64,000 bases of DNA from JAGVSR01 sp964589785 (GCA_964589785.1 CAZPUQ010000010.1:1-64000); one strand, 5' to 3'; shown: positions 53,268 to 62,366, counted from the stretch's first letter. Translations and numbers: made by a program. The notes: a model not told the origin generated them from the letters alone.

Positions 53268-54292
53268 GCCGGTCGCTCTGGGCTTGAAGCCTCCGGGGCG
53301 TCGCATTGCATGGGTTTCAGCCCGAGCTTGGCAAAGAGCACGGCGTCCTTGTCCTCGCCCGGGTTGCCGGCGGTCAGCAGCACATCGCCGCAGAAGATCG
53401 AGTTGGCGCCGGCAAAAAAGCACATCGCCTGCATCTCGTCGCTCATCTCCGCGCGGCCCGCGGAGAGGCGCACGAGCGAGCGCGGCATCAGGATGCGCGC
53501 GGTGGCGATGACGCGCACGAAGGCGATGGAATCGATCTTCTCGGTGTTCTCGAGCGGCGTGCCGGGAATGGCGATCAGCATGTTGATCGGGACGCTCTCG
53601 GGATGCTCGTCGAGGTTGGCGAGCGTCACCAGCATGTCGACGCGGTCGGCCTTCTCCTCGCCCATTCCCATGATGCCGCCGGAGCAGACCTTCATGCCCG
53701 CCTCGCGCACCCGCGCGAGCGTGTTGAGGCGGTCGGCGTAGGTCCGCGTCTTGATGACGTTGGGATAGAAGCGCTCGGAGGTATCGACGTTGTGATTGTA
53801 GTAGTCGAGGCCGGCGTCGCGCAGCCGCACGACCTGGTCGTCGGTCAGCATGCCGAGCGTCATGCACGTCTCCATGCCCATCGCCTTGACGCCCCCGATC
53901 ATGGCGACGATCGTGTCCATGTCGCGCTCCTTCGGCTCGCGCCAGGCCGCGCCCATGCAGTAGCGCGTGGCGCCGCCGGCCTTGGCCTTGCGGGCCTCGG
54001 CGAGCACGCGCTCGACCGCCATGAGCTTGGAGGCCTTGAGGCCGGAGGCATGGTGGGCCGACTGGCTGCAGTAGCCGCAGTCCTCGGCGCAGCCGCCGGT
54101 CTTGATCGACAGCAGCCGGCTCATCTGGACGCGATTGGCGTCGAAGTTGCGGCGGTGCACGCTGTGCGCCCGAAACAGGAGATCCATCAAGGGCATATCG
54201 TGGATCGCCAGCGCCTCCTCGCGGGTCCAGTCGTGCCGGATGGCGGCATCGTCGCGGGGGAACGCCGTCTCGGGCTTGGCGTGGACGTTCAT
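53240..54292 (-). CDS. bioB: Biotin synthase
   Basis: Radical SAM enzyme that inserts sulfur into dethiobiotin. Protein of 350 residues. The radical SAM cluster cysteines are in GGCAEDCGYCSQSAHH; YYNHNVDTSERFYP and CSGGIMGMGE are family hallmarks. ATG 54292 is chosen; the longer frame to 54394 adds a proline/glycine-rich stretch unlike the family. First gene of bioBFDAZ. No TTATnnATAA-type BioR box was found upstream. Confidence 0.97.
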   Translation of the reverse strand: MNVHAKPETAFPRDDAAIRHDWTREEALAIHDMPLMDLLFRAHSVHRRNFDANRVQMSRLLSIKTGGCAEDCGYCSQSAHHASGLKASKLMAVERVLAEARKAKAGGATRYCMGAAWREPKERDMDTIVAMIGGVKAMGMETCMTLGMLTDDQVVRLRDAGLDYYNHNVDTSERFYPNVIKTRTYADRLNTLARVREAGMKVCSGGIMGMGEEKADRVDMLVTLANLDEHPESVPINMLIAIPGTPLENTEKIDSIAFVRVIATARILMPRSLVRLSAGRAEMSDEMQAMCFFAGANSIFCGDVLLTAGNPGEDKDAVLFAKLGLKPMQCDAPEASSPERPACTTATSAH

Positions 54293-54575
54293 GGGCGCGG
54301 GGTCTCCAGGTGGCGGGCCTCGCGGGGAGGCGGCCCTGCCGCTGTTTGTACCCGCGCCGCGCCCCTGCACAAGACCCCATCCCCATGCAGACACAACTTG
54401 GCGGACGCCGCGCGTACCGAGTCTTCGGTCGATGTACAGCGTACCGTGTCTCCGCGGTCGCCAATAAACATCGAGCGGCTCTGCATGCCCGGGTCTCGCC
54501 CGACCATGACGGGGTAAGGGTGGCGGCTTTCCGTTGGCCGAGGATGACGGCAGGGTACGGCGGCCTCACCACACT

Positions 54576-54680
54576 CACCGTTACCCCCGCGAAGGCGGGG
54601 GCCTGCGCAAGCGTCTGATCGGACGACGCTGAAGTGACTTGCGCGGATCGCGGCCTGCGCCGCGATGACGTCAGGGGTGG
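54576..54680. repeat. 105-bp dispersed intergenic repeat, copy B
   Basis: Second copy of the element at 8643-8747, same length and orientation. It starts CACCGTTACCCCCGCG, keeps the inner palindrome ATCGCGGC-CTGC-GCCGCGAT unchanged, and ends GATGACGTCAGGGGTGG. Differences cluster in the middle (about the first 30-60 bases), as expected for a structured element. Confidence 0.85.
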
Positions 54681-54706
54681 GGGCGGCGGCTTTCTCCCGT
54701 CACGTC

Positions 54707-54729
54707 ATGGCCGGGTTCAACCCGGCCAT
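54707..54729. repeat. Perfect 23-base palindrome (common intergenic type)
   Basis: ATGGCCGGGTT-C-AACCCGGCCAT, eleven-base arms with one central base. Sequences of this kind (GTCATGGCCGGG...CCCGGCCATCC) recur between genes in many Hyphomicrobiales. It lies 27 bases from repeat copy B and downstream of the DUF1178 gene end. Confidence 0.75.
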
Positions 54730-54777
54730 CCAGGGCTGCTTGCGTCTCACCCGAGCCTTCGCGTGCGGCCGCCGGCG

Positions 54778-55239
54778 TCAGTTGTGCTCTTCGGGCAGTG
54801 TCGGGAGCGGGAACACCGTGATGCCTTCCGCGTCGAGCTCGGCGACCTCGCCGGCGGTGGCCTCGCCGTAGATGCCGCGCTCCGGCCTCTCCTCGTAGTG
54901 GATCCGGCGCGCCTCCTCGGCGAAGCGCCCGCCCACGTACTCGGCGCTCTTCGCCACCTCCGCACGCACCCTGCGCACGATCTCCGCCATCGCGGGCGGC
55001 ACGTAGGCGTGGGGTGCTGGGGCTTGAGGGCTTGCCGCGGCGGGGATACCCGTGTCCGCGGCGCGGCGAGCCACGCCGGTCCGGACCGCCGGCGCCATCA
55101 CGGCCTTCGTCACGTCCGTCGCGCCGCACGACGGGCAGGCCACCTGATTGAGCGCGCTCTGGCACTCGAAGGCGTCGCTGCTCTTGAACCAGCCTTCGAA
55201 CTCGTGGGCCGCTCCGCAGACGAGGCGATACTTGATCAT
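54778..55239 (-). CDS. DUF1178 family protein
   Basis: Protein of 153 residues. Begins MIKYRLVCGAAHEFEGWF, then SSDAFECQSALNQVACPSCG, giving a zinc-ribbon-like arrangement of cysteines, and ends EGITVFPLPTLPEEHN. Matches DUF1178, a small soluble family always near amidohydrolases in alphaproteobacteria. It overlaps the upstream nitrilase-family gene by four bases (ATGA). Function unknown. Confidence 0.9.
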   Translation of the reverse strand: MIKYRLVCGAAHEFEGWFKSSDAFECQSALNQVACPSCGATDVTKAVMAPAVRTGVARRAADTGIPAAASPQAPAPHAYVPPAMAEIVRRVRAEVAKSAEYVGGRFAEEARRIHYEERPERGIYGEATAGEVAELDAEGITVFPLPTLPEEHN

Positions 55240-56090
55240 GATACACCCCGGTTCTCGACCGTGAAGGGACGGTCGTGTCCCAAGGAGGGTACGCGGCTTC
55301 GCGCATCCTCGATGGCCTGCAAGTCTATGTCGGCGGAGATGAAGCCAGGCTGAACGCCGCCTTCGGCGAGGATCTGGCCCCAGGGCGAGATGATGAGACT
55401 GTGGCCGTAGGTGTCGCGCCCGTGCTCATGGCGGCCGCCCTGCGCGGCAGCCAGCACGTAGCACTGGCATTCGATGGCCCGGGCGCGGAGCAGCGTGTGC
55501 CAGTGGGCCTCGCCCGTGAGCTTGGTGAAGGCGGCGGGGACGGCGAGAAACTTTGCGCCCGATTTCGCCAGCGCCCGGTAGAGCTGAGGAAACCGCAGGT
55601 CGTAGCAGATGGAGAGACCGAGCCCGCCCCACGGCAAGTCCGCGATCACCGCGCGCTCGCCGGGCTGGTAGTTCTTGCTCTCGCGGTAGCTCTCGCCGCC
55701 GGGCAGATCCACGTCGAACATGTGGATCTTGTCGTAGCGGGCGATGATGTCGCCGGCCGGCGAGAGGACATAGGCACGGTTCGCGATCTTGTCGGGTGAG
55801 ACCTTCACGGCCATGGAGCCGATGTGCAGCCAGATCTTGAGCTCGGCGGCGAGGCGCCGGAAACGCTCCAGGGCCGGATTTCCCTCCTCGGGTCCGGTCG
55901 CGGCAAAGAGCTTCCCGCTTTCGAGCTCCATGAGCGTGGTGACTTCGGGGGTCTGCACGTATTGGGCGCCGTCGCGGGCCGCCGCGCGGACGAGGACCTC
56001 CGCCTCGGCGACATTCTTGTCGACGGTCCGTCCCGAGCAGAGCTGAACGAGGGCCGTGCGAAAGGACCGGCCGGGGGATGCGTCTGACAT
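55236..56090 (-). CDS. Carbon-nitrogen hydrolase (Nit1/omega-amidase-like)
   Basis: Nitrilase-superfamily hydrolase of 284 residues. The Glu-Lys-Cys triad is seen in QTPEVTTLMELE, RYDKIHMFDVDLPGGE and LGLSICYDLRFPQLYRAL. Nit1-like enzymes remove deaminated glutathione or omega-amides; the motif HMFDVDLPGG with GESYRES fits the Nit1/deaminated-glutathione-amidase group. ATG 56090 is preferred to the longer frame at 56147. It sits between DUF1178 and a glutaredoxin, which fits thiol housekeeping. Confidence 0.9.
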   Translation of the reverse strand: MSDASPGRSFRTALVQLCSGRTVDKNVAEAEVLVRAAARDGAQYVQTPEVTTLMELESGKLFAATGPEEGNPALERFRRLAAELKIWLHIGSMAVKVSPDKIANRAYVLSPAGDIIARYDKIHMFDVDLPGGESYRESKNYQPGERAVIADLPWGGLGLSICYDLRFPQLYRALAKSGAKFLAVPAAFTKLTGEAHWHTLLRARAIECQCYVLAAAQGGRHEHGRDTYGHSLIISPWGQILAEGGVQPGFISADIDLQAIEDARSRVPSLGHDRPFTVENRGVS

Positions 56091-56147
56091 GGGTGCCTGT
56101 TGCTCTTGTTCCTTGCAAGCCGCTCGGGGCCGGTACACGCCGCGCAA

Positions 56148-56408
56148 TCAGGCGGCGGCGAGCAGACCGTCGAGCATGCCGTTGCGGTCCAGCGTGTGGA
56201 GATCGTCGCAGCCGCCGACGTAGGTCTCGCCGATCCAGATCTGCGGCACCGTGGAACGGCCGCCGGCCTTGGCGGCCATCGCCGCGCGCAGGTCCGACTT
56301 GCCCGTGACATCGATCTCGTCGAACGTCGCTCCCTTGGTCTTGAGGAGCTCCTTCGCGAGATGGCAGTAGGGGCAGAAGGAAGCGGTGTAGATGACGACT
56401 TTCTGCAT
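56148..56408 (-). CDS. grxC: Glutaredoxin 3
   Basis: Glutathione-dependent thiol oxidoreductase of 86 residues. Active site CPYC in IYTASFCPYCHLAKELL; STVPQIWIGETYVGGCDD carries the cis-proline and GG glutathione contact. ATG 56408 gives the family length, with GGAGG about 12 bases upstream. Typical neighbour of ComF and the nitrilase gene in this order. Confidence 0.95.
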   Translation of the reverse strand: MQKVVIYTASFCPYCHLAKELLKTKGATFDEIDVTGKSDLRAAMAAKAGGRSTVPQIWIGETYVGGCDDLHTLDRNGMLDGLLAAA

Positions 56409-56516
56409 CGTGCGCGCAGTCCTCCCGGCCTTCCCTTGATGCACGTCATATTAGGTCGCGGGACTGGGACGATTCCAGGTCGGGGATGCCGCAGCGGGCG
56501 ACTTTTCCAGCCCGGA

Positions 56517-57350
56517 TCACATCCTGCCATCATCCCGGGTCTGATCCTCGGGGCCGCCGGCGCCCGTCGCGAGCGCCAGGGCCAGCACGTCGACTGCCTC
56601 CGCGCCCGCCCGGCGCAGGGCCCGCGTCGCCGCCGCAACCGTGGCGCCGGTCGTGACGACATCGTCGATGAGTACGATCCGCCGGCCGTCGATCCGGTCC
56701 CGCCGCGCCTCGCGCACCGCAAAGGCGCCGCGCACGTTGGCTTCCCGCTCCGCGCGCGTAAGTCCCACTTGCGAGGCCGTCGCGCGCACCCTCACCAGAG
56801 AGAGGGCATCGACGCAGACGCCCGAGCGCCGGCCGACCTCGTCGGCCAATCGCGCCGCCTGGTTGAACCGCCGGCGCAGCAGCCGCGTCCGGCTCAAGGG
56901 AACGGGAACGATGAGATCGGCCGTCGCGATGAGATCGCGCCCCGCCTCCGTCAGCCAGCGGCCGAGGAGACGGACGAGGTCGTCGCGGTCGTGGAATTTC
57001 AGGTCGTGGATCAGACGGCGCATCAGCCCGGAATAGTGCGCGACGACGCGCGTGCGATCGAACACGGGCGGATCGGCGAGAGCGGCCGTCGAGATCGAGA
57101 CCTCGCCAGTCGCGAATGGCAGCGGCATGCCGAGCCGGTCGCAAAGGGGAGGCCGGATGAAGTCGATGCGGCCCCAGCAGGCGGCGCACAGCGTGTCGTG
57201 CGCGCTCATAGGCTTCTTGCAGGCAAGGCACACGGGCGGCAGGAGGAGGTCGCCGAACCCGGCCCAGGCCTTGCGCAGGCGTGCGCGCAGGCGATGCCGT
57301 CCCGTCGCACTCGCGGGCGCTTCGGCAGTTTTGAGGTCCCGGCCGGCCAT
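56517..57350 (-). CDS. ComF family phosphoribosyltransferase-like protein
   Basis: Protein of 277 residues. A four-cysteine zinc ribbon near the N-terminus (VCLACKKP and TLCAACWGRI) is followed by a phosphoribosyltransferase domain with the PRPP loop RRIVLIDDVVTTGATVAA. VAHYSGLMRRLIHDLKFHDR and RRFNQAARLADEV are typical ComF sequence. ComF takes part in DNA uptake in competent bacteria; in alphaproteobacteria its role is unclear. It diverges from a methyltransferase gene with a 60-base gap. Confidence 0.92.
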   Translation of the reverse strand: MAGRDLKTAEAPASATGRHRLRARLRKAWAGFGDLLLPPVCLACKKPMSAHDTLCAACWGRIDFIRPPLCDRLGMPLPFATGEVSISTAALADPPVFDRTRVVAHYSGLMRRLIHDLKFHDRDDLVRLLGRWLTEAGRDLIATADLIVPVPLSRTRLLRRRFNQAARLADEVGRRSGVCVDALSLVRVRATASQVGLTRAEREANVRGAFAVREARRDRIDGRRIVLIDDVVTTGATVAAATRALRRAGAEAVDVLALALATGAGGPEDQTRDDGRM

Positions 57351-57410
57351 GCCCTATGCTAGTCGGAACAGGCGGGCGAGGCGAGAGCCGGAAAGGAGGA
57401 CGCGGACGGC

Positions 57411-58313
57411 ATGGGCGAGGTGCAGCGGATCTTCGACCGCAGTCTGTGGCGGCAGAGGCGCGACCGCGCGGCGGGCGGCCTCGACAATCATGACTTCCTG
57501 CTGGACCGGTTCTGCGAGGATGTGGAGGAACGTCTGTCGCTCATCCGGCGGACGTTCTCGTCGGCCCTGGTGGTCGGCGCCCACGGCGGCACCATGGGAC
57601 GTCGTCTCGCGCGGCGCGGCATCGCCGCGATCGTCGAGACGGAGACGAGCGCGAGGCTGCTCGACGGTTGTGCCGGCCTGCCCGTCGTCGCCGACGAGGA
57701 GGCCCTGCCGTTCGCGGACGAGAGCTTCGATCTCATCATCGCGCCCCTGACGCTCCAGTTCGTCAACGATCTGCCCGGCGCCCTCCTTCAGATTCGCCGC
57801 GCGCTGAAGCCCGACGGGCTCTTCATCGGTGGCCTGTTCGGCGGCGCCACGCTGCGCGAGCTGCGCACGGCCTGGCTCGAGGCGGAAGCGGAGATCGTCG
57901 GCGGCGCCTCGCCCCGCGTCGCGCCGTTCGCGGATGTGCGCGATCTCGGCCACCTTCTGCAGCGGGCCGGGTTCGCGCTGCCGGTCGCCGACAGCGAGGT
58001 GCTGCGCGTGCGCTACGCAACGCCGCTGTCGCTGATGCGCGAGCTGCGCGCCATGGGCGCGGGCAACGTGCTCGCCGACCGCCGCCGCGTCCCGGTGACC
58101 CGCTCGCTTCTGATGCGAGCCGCCGAGATCTACGCCGAGCGGTTCTCCGACGCGGACGGGCGCATTGCGGCTACCTTCGAGCTCATGGTCATGACCGGAT
58201 GGGCTCCGCATGAGAGCCAGCAGAAGCCGTTGCGGCCGGGCTCGGCCGAGGTTCGCCTTGCCGATGCCCTGGCATCCGGCGGACGGCGCCGACTGGAACG
58301 CGATCCGCGCTGA
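57411..58313 (+). CDS. BioC/NDUFAF5-type SAM methyltransferase
   Basis: Class I methyltransferase of 300 residues. The SAM motif I is degenerate (ALVVGAHGGTMGRRLARRG rather than DLGCGTG), but later elements are clear: DEEALPFADESFDLIIAPL and QIRRALKPDGLFIGGLFGG. The C-terminal part (SLMRELRAMGAGN, LMVMTGWAPHESQQKPLRPG) matches the NDUFAF5-like group next to ComF in alphaproteobacteria. Related to BioC, but BioZ in the biotin operon makes a BioC role unlikely. Confidence 0.85.
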   Translation: MGEVQRIFDRSLWRQRRDRAAGGLDNHDFLLDRFCEDVEERLSLIRRTFSSALVVGAHGGTMGRRLARRGIAAIVETETSARLLDGCAGLPVVADEEALPFADESFDLIIAPLTLQFVNDLPGALLQIRRALKPDGLFIGGLFGGATLRELRTAWLEAEAEIVGGASPRVAPFADVRDLGHLLQRAGFALPVADSEVLRVRYATPLSLMRELRAMGAGNVLADRRRVPVTRSLLMRAAEIYAERFSDADGRIAATFELMVMTGWAPHESQQKPLRPGSAEVRLADALASGGRRRLERDPR

Positions 58314-58396
58314 GAGGGCTGGCGCGGCGCGGCCAATCGGATAGGTTCGGCCGGCACGGAGCCGCCCACTCGAATGCGGGCGAACGGAGAGCACCA

Positions 58397-58726
58397 GTGA
58401 CGATGACAGATGGCCGGCCCGCCGGCGAGACACGGACGGACCGCATCCTGGCCGATCCGGCGTTCCACGCGGCGGTGGCGCGGCGCGCCCGCTTCGGCTG
58501 GTCGCTCGCGGCCGTCATGTGCCTCGTCTATTTCGGTTTCATCGCGCTCGTCGCCTTCGCGCCGGCCGCGCTCGGCGCGCCGTTCGACGGCGCCACCCTG
58601 TCGCTCGGGATCGTGCTCGGCCTCGTCGTCATCGTTGCGGCCTTCCTCCTGACGGCCGTCTATGTCGCCCGTGCCAACGGCACCTTCGACCGCGAGACCC
58701 GCGCCATCGTGGAGCGCAGCCTGTGA
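58397..58726 (+). CDS. DUF485 family membrane protein (ActP partner)
   Basis: Small membrane protein of 109 residues, YjcH-type. Two helices: SLAAVMCLVYFGFIALVAFA and LSLGIVLGLVVIVAAFLLTA, followed by the family end VYVARANGTFDRETRAI. GTG 58397 has GGAGAG five bases upstream; ATG 58403 is an alternative. It overlaps actP by four bases (GTGA), so the two are translationally coupled as in Escherichia coli yjcH-actP. Confidence 0.93.
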   Translation: MTMTDGRPAGETRTDRILADPAFHAAVARRARFGWSLAAVMCLVYFGFIALVAFAPAALGAPFDGATLSLGIVLGLVVIVAAFLLTAVYVARANGTFDRETRAIVERSL

Positions 58727-60417
58727 CCGTGATCCTTCGCGCCGCCGGCGTTGCGGCCGTTGCATGGGGCGTTGCCGGCGCGGCTCCGGCCTTCGCCGCG
58801 GGCGCCATCGAGGGAGGCGCCAAGCCGCCGCTCAACTGGCCGGCGATCGCCATGTTCACGGTGTTTGTGGTGGCGACGCTCGCCATCACCAAGTGGGCGG
58901 CCTCCCGCGCCCGCTCCGCCTCCGACTTCTATGCTGCGGGCGGCGGCATCACCGGCTTCCAGAACGGCCTTGCGATCGCGGGCGACTACATGTCGGCGGC
59001 GTCGTTTCTGGGAATTTCCGCGCTCGTCTTCGCGTCGGGCTTCGACGGGCTCATCTATTCGGTGGGCTTCCTCGTCGGCTGGCCGATCGTCATGTTCCTC
59101 ATCGCCGAGCAACTGCGCAATCTCGGCAAATACACCTTCGCGGACGTGGCCGCCTATCGTCTTGCGGCGCGGCCGCTGCGCGTCGTCTCGGCGATCGGGT
59201 CGCTGTCGGTCGTGGCCTTCTATCTGATCGCGCAGATGGTCGGGGCCGGCAAGCTGATCGAGCTTCTCTTCGGCCTCGACTATCTTTACGCGGTCATCAT
59301 CGTCGGCGTGCTCATGATCACCTATGTTGCCTTCGGCGGCATGATCGCGACGACCTGGGTGCAGATCATCAAGGCCTGTCTCCTGCTCGGCGGCGCCTCG
59401 TTCATGGCCCTCATGGTGCTGGCGCACTTCGCCTTCTCGCCGGAGGCGATGTTCCGGACCGCGACCGAGGTGCATCCGGGCGGCGTCTCGATCATGGCGC
59501 CGGGCAAGCTCGTCGCCGATCCCGTGTCCGCGCTGTCGCTCGGCGTGGCGCTGATGTTCGGGACGGCGGGGCTGCCCCACATCCTCATGCGCTTCTTCAC
59601 GGTTCCCGACGCGCGCACCGCGCGCAAGTCGGTCCTCTACGCCACGGGCTTCATCGGCTACTTCTACATCCTCACCTTCATCATCGGCTTCGGCGCCATC
59701 ACGCTTCTGATGAACGACCCCTCGCACTACGTGGTCGCCGCGGACGGCACCTACGACAAGATCAAGGGCCTGCGCGGCGAGACGAATATGGCCGCCGTGC
59801 ATCTGGCCTCGGCCGTTGGCGGCTCGCTGTTCCTCGGCTTCATCTCCGCCGTCGCGTTCGCCACCATTCTGGCCGTCGTGGCCGGTCTGACGCTCGCCGG
59901 GGCGTCCGCGGTCAGCCACGATCTCTATGTCAACGTCTTCGCGCGCGGCCATGTCTCCGAGCACACCGAGGTGCGGCTGTCGAAGATCGCCGCCGTCGTC
60001 ATCGGCCTCATCGCCATCATGCTGGGCTACGTCTTCGAGCGCCAGAACGTGGCGTTCATGGTCGGGCTCGCCTTCGCGGTCGCGGCCTCGTGCAATTTCC
60101 CGGTTCTGCTCATGAGCCTGCACTGGCAAGGCACCACCACGCGCGGCGCGGTGGCGGGCGGCCTCGTCGGCCTCGTGCTGGCGGTCTCGATGGTGATCCT
60201 GAGCCCGGCGGTCTGGGTGAAGACCTTCGGCTTCGAGCAGGCTATCTTCCCCTACGACAACCCGGCGCTGTTCTCCGTCTCGGCGGCCTTCCTGACGATC
60301 TGGCTCGTCTCGCGCCTCGATCTGAGCCCGGCGGCGGCCGCCGAGCGCGCGGCCTACCCGGCCCAGCTCGTCCGTTCGGAAACGGGCATCGGGGCGGCCG
60401 GCGCCCGTACGCATTGA
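58723..60417 (+). CDS. actP: Cation/acetate symporter
   Basis: Sodium:solute symporter family (SSS) protein of 564 residues for acetate and related short acids. Start is GTG 58723 within the stop of the preceding gene; a signal-like N-terminus (AGVAAVAWGVAGAAPAFAAG) precedes about 13 membrane helices. Key stretches: SDFYAAGGGITGFQNGLAIA, GDYMSAASFLGISALVF, GGMIATTWVQIIKACLL and FGTAGLPHILMRFFTVPDA. With pckA in the window it supports growth on acetate. Confidence 0.95.
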   Translation: MTVILRAAGVAAVAWGVAGAAPAFAAGAIEGGAKPPLNWPAIAMFTVFVVATLAITKWAASRARSASDFYAAGGGITGFQNGLAIAGDYMSAASFLGISALVFASGFDGLIYSVGFLVGWPIVMFLIAEQLRNLGKYTFADVAAYRLAARPLRVVSAIGSLSVVAFYLIAQMVGAGKLIELLFGLDYLYAVIIVGVLMITYVAFGGMIATTWVQIIKACLLLGGASFMALMVLAHFAFSPEAMFRTATEVHPGGVSIMAPGKLVADPVSALSLGVALMFGTAGLPHILMRFFTVPDARTARKSVLYATGFIGYFYILTFIIGFGAITLLMNDPSHYVVAADGTYDKIKGLRGETNMAAVHLASAVGGSLFLGFISAVAFATILAVVAGLTLAGASAVSHDLYVNVFARGHVSEHTEVRLSKIAAVVIGLIAIMLGYVFERQNVAFMVGLAFAVAASCNFPVLLMSLHWQGTTTRGAVAGGLVGLVLAVSMVILSPAVWVKTFGFEQAIFPYDNPALFSVSAAFLTIWLVSRLDLSPAAAAERAAYPAQLVRSETGIGAAGARTH

Positions 60418-60427
60418 GGTGACGACG

Positions 60428-61402
60428 GTGAGCGAAGCCCGAGCCGCGCAGCGTCCCTTCAACGCCGTCATGCTGGCGGTGGGCGACGGGCACTGGCTCT
60501 ATGTCGAGGAATGCGGCCGGCGCGGGGGCCTCCCCGCTCTCTTCCTGCACGGCGGTCCGGGCAGCGGAGCGCAGCACGCCCACCGGGACCTGTTCGCGCC
60601 CGACCGCTTCCACGCCATCCTCTTCGACCAGCGCGGAGCCGGCCGCAGCCATCCCTATCTCTCGCGCGCCGCCAACACGACGCCCCATCAGATTGCCGAC
60701 ATCGAGCGCATCCGGGAGTTTTTCGGCATCGAGCGCTGGCTGGTGGTGGGCGGCTCCTGGGGTTCCACGCTGGCCATCGCCTATGCCGAGGCCCATCCCG
60801 ACCGCGTCGCGGGCCTCGTCCTGCGCGCCGTATTCCTGGGCACGGACGCGGAGGTGGACTGGGCCTTCCTCGAGGGTCCGAAGCGGTTCAGGCCGGAGCT
60901 CTACCGGGCCTTCGTCGAGCAGCTGCCGGAGGTCGAGCGCGCCGATCCCTTGTCCGGCTATCTCGCCCGCCTCAATCACCCCGATCCGGCAGTGCACGGT
61001 CCGGCGGCACAGGTCTGGAACGCCTACGAGCGCACGCTGTCGGAGCTCGTGCCAGCGGCCCCGGCCCTGTCCGAGGAGTTGGATCACCCCTCGCGGGAAG
61101 GCGCACGCCTGCCGCCCACCCCGCTCATGGAAGCGCATTACATCGCTCACCGCTTCTTCCTGAGGCCGTATCAGCTCCTCGACGAGGCGTGGCGGCTGGC
61201 GGGCATCCCGGGCGTGATCGTGCAGGGCCGCTACGACTTGCTCTGTCCACCGTCGGCGGCGGAAGCCTTGTCTCGCGCGTGGGGCCCATCGTGCCGGCTG
61301 CGCCTGATCGAGCTGGCAGGCCACGCGATGACCGAACCCGGCGTGTTCGACGCCTTGCGCGAGGGCGTGGATGCGGTCGCCAGAACCGCTTTCGGACGGT
61401 GA
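60428..61402 (+). CDS. pip: Prolyl aminopeptidase
   Basis: Alpha/beta-hydrolase of 324 residues that releases N-terminal proline from peptides. The oxyanion region FLHGGPGSGAQ, DQRGAGRS, the nucleophile serine in VVGGSWGSTLAIAYAE, the aspartate in QGRYDLLCPP and the histidine in ELAGHAMTEPG form a complete catalytic set. GTG 60428 has GAGG at good distance; GTG 60419 is too close to it. It ends six bases from the convergent xerD stop. Confidence 0.93.
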   Translation: MSEARAAQRPFNAVMLAVGDGHWLYVEECGRRGGLPALFLHGGPGSGAQHAHRDLFAPDRFHAILFDQRGAGRSHPYLSRAANTTPHQIADIERIREFFGIERWLVVGGSWGSTLAIAYAEAHPDRVAGLVLRAVFLGTDAEVDWAFLEGPKRFRPELYRAFVEQLPEVERADPLSGYLARLNHPDPAVHGPAAQVWNAYERTLSELVPAAPALSEELDHPSREGARLPPTPLMEAHYIAHRFFLRPYQLLDEAWRLAGIPGVIVQGRYDLLCPPSAAEALSRAWGPSCRLRLIELAGHAMTEPGVFDALREGVDAVARTAFGR

Positions 61403-61408
61403 GGGCCG

Positions 61409-62353
61409 TCAGTCGCGCTTGGCCAGCGGGTGGTAGTCGAACACGATCCGCTTTAGCCGTTCCTCCAGGACGTGGGTGTAGATCTCCGTCGTCGAGATGT
61501 CGGCGTGGCCGAGGAGTTGCTGCACCGTCCTGAGGTCGGCGCCGCGGTCGAGCAGATGGCTTGCGAACGCGTGCCGCAGCACATGCGGCGAGACCCGCTC
61601 CGGATCGAGATCAGCCGCGAGCGCGCACGCCTTGAGGTCCTGGGCGAACCGCTGGCGGGTGATGTGGCCGGCCGCGCCGCGCGAGGGAAAGAGCCACTTC
61701 GTCGCGAGCATCGGCGAGAGGCCGCCCTCCGGATCGGACCCGAGCGCCAGATAGCGGTCGAGCGCGGCGCGCGCCGCGGCGTTGAGGGGCACCAGCCGCT
61801 CGCGCCCGCCCTTTCCCCGTATCGTAAAGACGCGCGGATCGCCCGCAAGGACCGAGCGCGGCAGCGCAACCAGCTCCGACACGCGCATGCCCGTCGCGTA
61901 GAGGATCTCGACGAGCGCGTGGAAGCGGGCGGCGCGGACCAGCTCGCGACCCTTCAGCCCCGCGGTGGCGGCACGCGCCGTGTCCAGCAGCCTGTCCACT
62001 TCGGCGACGGAGAGTGTCTTGGGGAGCGGGCGCGCCATCCTGGGAGCCTTGGCGCCCGCGGCCGGGTCGTCGGCGATGAGGCCTTCCGCCTCCAGGAACT
62101 TGTAGAACTGGCGGACGGCCGAGAGGCGGCGGGCTCGCGATGCCGGGGAGAGCCCGTCGCGACCGAGCTGCTGCATATAGGCGGCGAGGTCGGCGCGCGT
62201 GGCCGACCGGCACGAGACGCCCCGTGCGGCGAGGAAGGCTGAAAGGGCGTCGAGATCGCGCCGGTAGGCGTCAAGCGTGTTCTCGGCCGCACCGCGCTCG
62301 GAGGCGAGCATCTCCAGGTAGGCGCCGATGTGGGTCGCGTCGGAAGCGCTCAT
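61409..62353 (-). CDS. xerD: Tyrosine recombinase XerD
   Basis: Site-specific recombinase of 314 residues that resolves chromosome dimers at dif with XerC. N-terminal SAM-like domain (YLEMLASERGAAENTLDAYR) and catalytic domain with arginine in YATGMRVSELVALP, HVLRHAFASHLLDRGADLR, GHADISTTEIYTHV carrying the second arginine, histidine and tyrosine. XerD rather than XerC is called from its end (RLKRIVFDYHPLAKRD) and gene context. Start ATG 62353 is 14 bases after the stop of the upstream gene. Confidence 0.92.
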   Translation of the reverse strand: MSASDATHIGAYLEMLASERGAAENTLDAYRRDLDALSAFLAARGVSCRSATRADLAAYMQQLGRDGLSPASRARRLSAVRQFYKFLEAEGLIADDPAAGAKAPRMARPLPKTLSVAEVDRLLDTARAATAGLKGRELVRAARFHALVEILYATGMRVSELVALPRSVLAGDPRVFTIRGKGGRERLVPLNAAARAALDRYLALGSDPEGGLSPMLATKWLFPSRGAAGHITRQRFAQDLKACALAADLDPERVSPHVLRHAFASHLLDRGADLRTVQQLLGHADISTTEIYTHVLEERLKRIVFDYHPLAKRD

Positions 62354-62366
62354 GGCCGGGCCACCG

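Larger units (their letters stand above)
54293..54777. other. Repeat-bearing gap upstream of bioB
   Basis: A 485-base gap between bioB and the stop of the DUF1178 gene. From 54293 to about 54480 it should hold the bioB promoter, though no clear hexamers or BioR palindrome were seen. The part 54530-54560 shows a fragment GATGACGGCAGGG similar to the repeat ends. Then come the 105-bp repeat copy B and a separate palindrome (both listed). No gene is supported. Confidence 0.65.

Noticed and set aside
57411..58313. Functional BioC for biotin synthesis
   Set aside because: SAM motif is degenerate, the neighbourhood is that of NDUFAF5-like proteins, and the biotin operon carries bioZ instead.
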